NCBI GenBank assembly: GCA_016882265.1
Contig: VGVB01000027.1
Location: 1-38,181, forward strand
DNA: 38,181 bases
Source of the DNA: Gammaproteobacteria bacterium
GTDB taxonomy: Bacteria > Pseudomonadota > Gammaproteobacteria > Steroidobacterales > Steroidobacteraceae
Direction of reading: 5' to 3'
The notes under the pieces were generated by a model that was not told the DNA's origin, did no database searches, and worked only from the letters and a program-made list of their open reading frames with translations. A program made the translations under genes and the position numbers. Of the stretch, positions 33,792 to 38,181 are shown piece by piece; the first letter of the stretch is position 1, and every line of letters begins with the position of its first letter.

Positions 33792-34594
33792 AGATCGGTC
33801 CCGACCGCTGCTGGCCGGACTGTTCGCGCTGCTGGTGCCGGCGATCGCCGCCGGCGCCTGGCTGATGTATCGCAACGAAGTTGACAAGATCCGGGCTGCG
33901 CAGCAGCAGGAGCTGTCGGCGATCACGGCGCTGAAGGCGCAGCAGATCGTGGACTGGCGGCGCTCCACGAGTTCCTGCAGCTTTTCTGCGATACGACCCG
34001 GCAGCAGTGCGCGGAATTGCGCTCGGCATGGACCAGCGGCGACGTACTGCAGGTCGCTGCGATTGCCCACAAGCGGGCTGGTGCTGGTCAGCGGCGAGGA
34101 CGAACGCGTGCTGCAGTCGGCCGCCACGCTGGCGCGCGCACCGGTTGCGCCTGCTCGGCGCGCTGACCAAGCCGGTGCCGCCGCAGCGTATTGCCGAAGT
34201 GCTCGAGGCCGTGCCGGCGGCCGGCACGACCACGATCATCACGCACGCCCCCAGGTTCTACTCGGTCGAGGACGTCGCCGAGGGCATTGCGGCCGGCCAG
34301 CTCGTCAACTACGACCAGCCGCAGGTTACGTTCGCCACGGTCGAGGTCGTCGGCATGGAAACGCTGGTGCGCTGGCAGCATCCGCGGGATGGTCTCGTAT
34401 TTCCGGACCGGTTCATGCCGGCGGCTGGATCCGGCGGGCTCAGCGAGGACCGGTCGGACTGGGACTGCCTGCGCCGGCTCGGTTGCGACTGCGCCCAGGG
34501 GTATTTCATTGCGCGGCCGATGCCCGCCTCGGCACTGCCCGCATGGCTGCGGCAGTGGAGCGACCGTCGCCTCGAGCTGCTGGCCCCGAAATAA
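33790..34594 (+). pseudogene. Collapsed relic of a membrane sensor / HPt / receiver / EAL signalling protein
   Basis: Pieces of a two-component and c-di-GMP protein survive in different frames. 33790-33960: a membrane helix and sensor start (LLAGLFALLVPAIAAGAWLM, then ITALKAQQIVDWR). 33963-34076: an HPt-like helix pair (LHEFLQLFCDTTRQQCAELR up to IAHK, with the phospho-His position). 34077-34142: receiver-like VLVSGEDERVLQ. 34142-34200: LRLLGALTKPV. 34260-34430: the start of an EAL domain (VVGMETLVRWQHP). 34459-34560: its end (DWDCLRRLGCDCAQGYFIAR). About 140 residues of the EAL core, with most metal ligands, are missing. Each fragment is well preserved but the joints are abrupt, as if several internal deletions had occurred. 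It starts at the polA stop. Confidence 0.75.
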
Positions 34595-34610
34595 TGTTCC
34601 CGCCGGGTCT

Positions 34611-34638
34611 GGAACTCTTTTCCGGAGCCCCCATCTAA
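34611..34638 (+). promoter_or_regulatory. Possible sigma-E (AlgU)-type promoter for a small RNA
   Basis: GGAACT (34611-34616), then C, 16 bases and TCTAA (34634-34638). This is close to the extracytoplasmic sigma-E pattern GGAACTT-N16-TCnAA/TCTGA. Transcription would start near 34645. It lies in the gap between the polA-linked relic and engB. Confidence 0.5.
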
Positions 34639-34644
34639 GGTTTC

Positions 34645-34751
34645 GAGCGCTGCGAGGCGCTCCCCGCTTCCCTCCCTGGGCGGGTAACCCGGATTGCATC
34701 CCCAAGCCGGGTCTGAGCCCGGCGGTCCCGACGGATCGCCGGGCTTTTATT
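34645..34751 (+). ncRNA. Candidate small RNA at the polA-engB locus (Spot 42/ErsA position)
   Basis: About 107 nt. It would begin with a perfect stem GAGCGC (34645-34650) / GCGCTC (34657-34662), continue with a C-rich stretch CCCCGCTTCCCTCCCT (34662-34677) suited to pairing with mRNA ribosome sites, and end in a strong terminator. Spot 42 lies between polA and engB in Escherichia coli, and ErsA occupies the same gap in Pseudomonas aeruginosa, where it depends on the sigma-E homologue AlgU. Here position, promoter type and terminator agree. I did not find clear sequence identity to either RNA, so this is a positional and structural prediction. Confidence 0.5.
34716..34751 (+). terminator. Rho-independent terminator
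   Basis: AGCCCGGCG (34716-34724) and CGCCGGGCT (34737-34745) form a perfect 9-bp stem, followed by TTTATT. A competing stem, GCCGGG (34706-34711) / CCCGGC (34718-34723), shares the left arm, so the RNA could switch between two shapes. The T tract overlaps the engB stop codon on the other strand. Confidence 0.85.
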
Positions 34752-35352
34752 GCCGGCCTGCGGAACTCCGCCCGGCCAGCATGGCCGCCAGCGCGCCACG
34801 GGCGGCATCGCCACCCTCGCCGCTGACCGCGGAAAACGCCTGTACCGTCGCCCGCCCGGCGAGATCGGCCGCGCTGCGGCGAGCCGCCACGCGGGCCTCG
34901 TTGCGGGTCAGCTTGTCGGCCTTCGTCAGCAGCACGTGCACCGGTAGCCCGCGCGCGGCGGCATAGTCGAGCAGGACCCGGTCCGCGTCGCCGACACCAC
35001 GGCGGACATCGACCACGAGCAGCAGGCCGGCCAGCGACTGGCGCCGCCGGAAATAGTCCTCCGCGAGCCGGGCCCAGCGCTGTTGGGCCGCCACCGGGGC
35101 CCGCGCATAGCCGTAGCCCGGCAGATCGACGAGTCGGCGGCCCGGCTCCAGTTCGAAGAAGTTCACGAGCTGGGTCCGGCCGGGCGTCGCGCTGGCCCGG
35201 GCCAGGCCGCGGCGGCCGAGGATGACGTTGATCGCGCTCGACTTGCCGCTGTTCGAACGGCCCGCGACGGCGACCTCGGCGCCGCTGTCGTCACCGAAGC
35301 CGCCGGGGGCGCCGGCGCTGGCCAGGAATCGGGCGCGGGGGAATGCGGACAT
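34747..35352 (-). CDS. engB: Ribosome biogenesis GTP-binding protein EngB (YsxC/YihA)
   Basis: 201 residues from the ATG complementary to 35350-35352. GTPase motifs: G1 GRSNSGKSSAINVI, the G2-region sequence TPGRTQLVNFFEL, G3 DLPGYGYARAP and G4 TKADKL, with SAVSGEGGD near the G5 position. EngB assists assembly of the large ribosomal subunit and is usually essential. It converges with polA across the small RNA region and diverges from the cytochrome c4 gene, an order also known from Pseudomonas. Confidence 0.96.
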   Translation of the reverse strand: MSAFPRARFLASAGAPGGFGDDSGAEVAVAGRSNSGKSSAINVILGRRGLARASATPGRTQLVNFFELEPGRRLVDLPGYGYARAPVAAQQRWARLAEDYFRRRQSLAGLLLVVDVRRGVGDADRVLLDYAAARGLPVHVLLTKADKLTRNEARVAARRSAADLAGRATVQAFSAVSGEGGDAARGALAAMLAGRSSAGRQ

Positions 35353-35386
35353 GGTTGCGGCTGGACCTCGGTACGGGCGTCTTGCG

Positions 35387-35392
35387 TATAAT
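35387..35392 (+). promoter_or_regulatory. Consensus -10 (TATAAT) of the cytochrome c4 gene
   Basis: A perfect TATAAT lies 66 bp before the cytochrome start, predicting transcription from near 35399. The -35 is poor: TGGACC at 35362-35367, 19 bp upstream. The 5' leader would open with the stem CCGGCAGG (35403-35410) / CCTGCCGG (35431-35438). Confidence 0.6.
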
Positions 35393-35458
35393 CCCGCGCT
35401 CGCCGGCAGGTCGTCCAATGGTCCACTTCGCCTGCCGGGTTCATGGAGTTTCCCGACG

Positions 35459-36067
35459 ATGAAGATTCTGTCCGCGATGCTCGGTTCTCTGGCTCTGTGC
35501 GGCGCCGCCGCAGTGCAGGCGGCGGGTGGCGACCCGGATGCCGGTATGGCGAAGTCCGCGGTGTGCATGGGCTGCCATGGCGCGGACGGGAACAGCCCGA
35601 GTCCCGAATGGCCCAACCTCGCCGGACAGGGTGCGGATTACATCGCGGCGCAGGTCGCGCTGTTCCGGCAGGGCGTGCGCGACAATGCGCTGATGATGCC
35701 GATGGCGGCACTGCTGTCGGAGCAGGATGCGCTGGATGTCGGGGCACACTACGCGCGTCAGGCCCCGACGCCGCGCGAGGCCGATCCGGCGCTGGCGCCC
35801 GCGGGCGAGCGCCTGTATCGGGGAGGCGACCCGGCCCGCAATCTGCCCGCGTGCATCGCTTGCCACGGGCCGCAGGGGCTCGGCAATGCGCCGGCGCGCT
35901 ACCCGGCCCTGCGCGGCCAGCATTCGGTGTATGCCTTCAATCAGTTGAAGGCCTTTGCAGCGGGTACCCGTCGCACGTCGGGCAACGACATGATGCAGGT
36001 GATTGCGGCGAAGCTCACCGACGAAGAGATGCGGGCGCTGGCTGCGTACACGCAGGGCCTGCGCTGA
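35459..36067 (+). CDS. Dihaem cytochrome c4
   Basis: 202 residues: a signal peptide cut near VQAA/GGD, then two c-type haem domains. The first has CMGCH (36-40) and the second CIACH (132-136). Each is followed by the HGADGNSPSPEWPNLAGQ-like and HGPQGLGNAPARYPALRGQ segments typical of cytochrome c4, with axial Met candidates in MMPMAALL and GNDMMQVI. It is a periplasmic electron carrier feeding terminal oxidases. GGAG at 35444-35447 precedes the ATG. dsbA follows after 28 bp, as in Pseudomonas. Confidence 0.95.
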   Translation: MKILSAMLGSLALCGAAAVQAAGGDPDAGMAKSAVCMGCHGADGNSPSPEWPNLAGQGADYIAAQVALFRQGVRDNALMMPMAALLSEQDALDVGAHYARQAPTPREADPALAPAGERLYRGGDPARNLPACIACHGPQGLGNAPARYPALRGQHSVYAFNQLKAFAAGTRRTSGNDMMQVIAAKLTDEEMRALAAYTQGLR

Positions 36068-36095
36068 TTCCGCCGGCCACGGCAGGAGGACGAAG

Positions 36096-36977
36096 GTGGT
36101 GAAGTCCGCGTCGTGGATACTCGCCGTGCTGCTGCTGGCGGCCTGCGGCCAGCGCGAGACGCCGCCTCCCCCAACCGCGGCGGAGCCGGCAACGACGCCG
36201 GCCGCCAGCGCGCCGGCAGAGGCAGCCGAACCGCTGCAGCCCCCACCCGGGCTCGACCAGCCGGCGACACCCGGTGACGGCGAAGCCGTGGAAGCGGCGC
36301 CGGCGGCCGCCGAAACGGTGGTGACTCCGGTCGCTGCCGCGGTCGCCGCCGCTGCGCCGCCGTTGCCGTCGAGTGCGCCGTTGCGCTGGCAGGAAGGACA
36401 GCACTTCAAGGCCCTCACCATCGCCCAGCCGACCGATGCGCTGCCCGGCGAGGTCGAGGTCGTCGAGATCTACTGGTATGGCTGCGGCCACTGCTACGCG
36501 CTCGAACCGCGCCTCGAAGCATGGCTGCAGAACAAGCCGGCGTGGCTGAAGTTCCGCCGCCTGCCGGTGGTCTGGAACGAGGTCACGCGCGAGGACGCGC
36601 GCCTGCACTACACGATCGAGGGGCTTGGGAAACCTGAACTGCACGCCGAGGCCTTCCGCGAGCTGCACGTCCGCGGGCGGCCGCTGACGGTCGTCCGCAA
36701 CAACCGCGTGGACCCGGCGGCCACCGAGCAGGCCGTGCGCGAGTTCCTGACCGCGCGCGGCGTCAGCGCCGAGGACTTTGCCCGCTACTACCGCACGTTC
36801 TCGACCGAGAACCACCTGCGCCAGGCGGAGAACCTGACCCGGCGTTATCAGGCCGACCACACGCCGATGATGGTCGTGCAGGGCAAGTTCGTCACCGACG
36901 TCAGCATGGCGGGCAGCCAGAACGAGCTGATGCAGGTCGTCACCGATCTCGCGGTTCGCGAGCGCGGCGGCCACTGA
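36096..36977 (+). CDS. dsbA: Thiol:disulphide interchange protein DsbA, lipoprotein form
   Basis: 293 residues from a GTG at 36096; AGGAGG at 36084-36089 also fits the GTG at 36099. The signal ends in a lipobox LAAC (C17), so the protein is probably membrane-tethered. A low-complexity Pro/Ala-rich linker of about 90 residues follows. The thioredoxin-like domain holds the active site C130-G-H-C133 in YWYGCGHCYALEP and the cis-Pro in DHTPMMVVQGKF. DsbA introduces disulphide bonds into secreted proteins. A lipid anchor with a long linker is uncommon; enterobacterial DsbA is soluble. Confidence 0.93.
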   Translation: MVKSASWILAVLLLAACGQRETPPPPTAAEPATTPAASAPAEAAEPLQPPPGLDQPATPGDGEAVEAAPAAAETVVTPVAAAVAAAAPPLPSSAPLRWQEGQHFKALTIAQPTDALPGEVEVVEIYWYGCGHCYALEPRLEAWLQNKPAWLKFRRLPVVWNEVTREDARLHYTIEGLGKPELHAEAFRELHVRGRPLTVVRNNRVDPAATEQAVREFLTARGVSAEDFARYYRTFSTENHLRQAENLTRRYQADHTPMMVVQGKFVTDVSMAGSQNELMQVVTDLAVRERGGH

Positions 36978-36987
36978 GCGGGGCCGG

Positions 36988-37959
36988 ATGCTCAACTGCT
37001 ACGTTCCCGGCGCGCAGGGCCTGACCCGCCTCGAGCCGCCGCCGGCGAACGTACCCGAGGAATGCGTCTGGGTGGATCTGCTCGAACCGACGCTCGAGGA
37101 GGAGCGCGCGGTCGAGAAGCTGCTGGCGATCGACGTGCCGTCGCGCGAGGAAATGCGCGAGATCGAGACCTCGAACCGCCTGTACGAGGAGGACGGCACG
37201 CTGCACATGACGGCGACCGTCGTCACCAAGATCGACACCGACCGGCCGGAGTCGGCGGCGATCACCTTCATCCTGACGCAGAACCGTCTGATCACGAACC
37301 GTTACGTCGACCCGCTGCCGTTCCGGCGCTTCGTCGCCTACGCCGAACGGCACACGGCCGCGGCCGGCTCGGCGCTGGTCGTGCTCGTCGGCCTGCTCGA
37401 GGCAGTCATCGAACGCACCGCCGACGTGCTGGAACGGGTCGGTCAGGATCTGGATGATCTGTCGGCCAGTGTCTTCACGACGGCCGCCGGGGCCCGGCCG
37501 CGCGCGCGCGACCTGCGCGGCGTGATGGAGCGCATCGGCCGGGACGGCGACCTGACCTCGAAGTCGCGCGAGAGCCTGGTGACGCTCGGCCGCCAGCTCA
37601 CCTTCATTCAGCAGTTGCGCGCCGCGCAGATGCCGAATGAACTGCGGGCGCGGTTCCGCAGCCTGTCGCGCGATGTGCTGGCGCTGTCCGACCACGCCTC
37701 GTTCCTCGCCAACAAGTCGAGCTTCATGCTGCAGGCGACGCTGGGCCTGATCAACATCGAGCAGAACAACATCATCAAGATCTTTTCGGTGGTCGCCGCG
37801 GTGTTCCTGCCGCCGACGCTGATCGCGAGCATCTATGGCATGAACTTCGGCTTCATGCCTGAGCTGGACTGGCCGTACGGCTACCCGCTGGCACTCGCGG
37901 CGATCGTCGTGTCCGCGGTCCTGCCATACTGGTTCTTCCGCCGCCGCGGCTGGCTCTAA
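36988..37959 (+). CDS. corA: CorA family magnesium transporter
   Basis: 323 residues. A long helical cytoplasmic domain (SREEMREIETSNRLYEEDGT, LITNRYVDPLPFRRF) is followed by two C-terminal membrane helices. The signature Y-G-M-N (G284-M285-N286) lies between them in IASIYGMNFGFMPELDW, and the chain ends in a basic tail. It forms a pentameric Mg2+ channel. An insertion sequence begins two bases after the stop codon, so any native downstream terminator is displaced. Confidence 0.95.
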   Translation: MLNCYVPGAQGLTRLEPPPANVPEECVWVDLLEPTLEEERAVEKLLAIDVPSREEMREIETSNRLYEEDGTLHMTATVVTKIDTDRPESAAITFILTQNRLITNRYVDPLPFRRFVAYAERHTAAAGSALVVLVGLLEAVIERTADVLERVGQDLDDLSASVFTTAAGARPRARDLRGVMERIGRDGDLTSKSRESLVTLGRQLTFIQQLRAAQMPNELRARFRSLSRDVLALSDHASFLANKSSFMLQATLGLINIEQNNIIKIFSVVAAVFLPPTLIASIYGMNFGFMPELDWPYGYPLALAAIVVSAVLPYWFFRRRGWL

Positions 37960-37961
37960 CG

Positions 37962-38002
37962 GTGCCGGACGTTCGTTTGGAAAGTGCCGGACGTTCGTTT
38001 GG
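37962..38002. repeat. Two perfect 19-bp direct repeats at the edge of an insertion sequence
   Basis: GTGCCGGACGTTCGTTTGG occurs at 37962-37980 and again at 37984-38002, a 22-bp spacing of about two helical turns. Lying at the outer end of a transposase-bearing element, they may be the terminal repeat plus a second transposase-binding site. Confidence 0.85.
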
Positions 38003-38069
38003 TCCTTGCACTGCGTGACCTGAGGCAGACAGGCCTTTCTATTGAGCCTTGCATAAATGCCTGACAGTT

Positions 38070-38181
38070 TCACAATGGCAGTTCAGCCTGTTGCCAGAAG
38101 GCGCGGATCAGGCTCGGGCGGCGTTGCATGGAGCACAGCCGATTGCGCGCAGTGGTTTTGAGGTCAGCGAAGGTGCTGGCA
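38070..38181 (-). CDS. Transposase, C-terminal fragment (5' part outside window)
   Basis: The last 36 residues are visible: STFADLKTTARNRLCSMQRR followed by PSLIRAFWQQAELPL and a stop. The basic helix and the AFWQQA ending recall C-termini of IS630-type DDE transposases. No catalytic residue is visible in this part. It reads toward the 19-bp repeats, leaving 108 bp to the edge of the element. Confidence 0.55.
   Translation of the reverse strand, partial: ASTFADLKTTARNRLCSMQRRPSLIRAFWQQAELPL

Larger units (their letters stand above)
37962..38181. mobile_element. End of an insertion sequence, possibly IS630-like (continues past the window)
   Basis: The element starts right behind the corA stop codon with a repeated 19-bp terminal motif and carries the 3' end of a transposase on the minus strand. 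The family is a guess from the look of the C-terminus; the other end is outside the window. The corA frame is not disrupted. Confidence 0.6.

Noticed and set aside
30810..34127. A 1105-codon open frame on the minus strand across lptM and polA
   Set aside because: It is antisense to polA, whose motifs are all intact. No domain or plausible start was seen.
34645..34751. Interpretation of the candidate RNA as 4.5S RNA, 6S RNA or a riboswitch
   Set aside because: None of the conserved cores of those RNAs is visible, and no gene lies downstream on that strand for a riboswitch to control.
37962..38002. The two 19-bp repeats as the start of a CRISPR array
   Set aside because: There are only two copies with a three-base gap, and they border a transposase fragment.

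Overview
This is a GC-rich, almost fully coding piece of a proteobacterial chromosome. Several gene sets point to a Gammaproteobacterium, probably a deep-branching Xanthomonadales/Nevskiales-like lineage: lptM beside polA; polA, engB, a cytochrome c4 gene and dsbA in the order known from Pseudomonas; tamA/tamB; nudC; and YdbH/YnbE/YdbL-type envelope proteins. The lineage is inferred from gene content, not from a search. I see no tRNA, rRNA or CRISPR array.

Layout. 1-1407: a truncated gene for a membrane-anchored receiver protein (minus) and a secreted threonine-rich repeat protein. 1486-4260: an AsmA/YdbH-like protein followed by a lipoprotein that looks like YnbE fused to YdbL. 4274-6692 (minus): an ABC-2 exporter (yadG/yadH type) with a SRAP-domain gene. 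6777-8163: a divergent pair of regulators, one resembling two tandem copies of FlhD and the other resembling FlhC with its four zinc cysteines, with no flagellar genes nearby. 8197-15949: nudC, a TANGO2/NRDE gene, tamA and tamB, with an inverted NTF2-like gene between the last two.

15961-25663: a tightly coupled arginine operon. argR lies behind two ArgR-box-like sites 21 bp apart. It is followed by argG, an unrecognised BioD-like P-loop protein, argC, argD, an N-acylornithine carbamoyltransferase that looks more succinyl- than acetyl-type, argB and argH, then tspO, a VIT1-like and a GDT1-like membrane gene. Carbamoylation apparently takes place on the N-acylated intermediate. The acyltransferase and the deacylase are not in the window.

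25690-27631: a small accessory island with a decayed DUF4258/DUF2283-like pair, an RHH/PIN toxin-antitoxin pair with a clear palindromic operator, and a ParD/ParE-like pair whose toxin has a G7 tract that may shift its frame. 27716-30795: a MAPEG protein, pterin carbinolamine dehydratase, class I fumarase and an FAH-family hydrolase.

30835-36977: lptM, polA, a collapsed relic of a sensor/HPt/receiver/EAL protein, a candidate small RNA, engB (minus), cytochrome c4 and a DsbA lipoprotein. The candidate RNA has a sigma-E-like promoter and a strong terminator and sits where Spot 42 (Escherichia) and ErsA (Pseudomonas) lie. The window ends with a CorA-like transporter and the edge of an insertion sequence carrying two 19-bp direct repeats and a transposase C-terminus.

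Most promising for new biology: the tandem-FlhD/FlhC-like pair, the BioD-like protein inside the arginine operon, and the polA-engB small RNA candidate.
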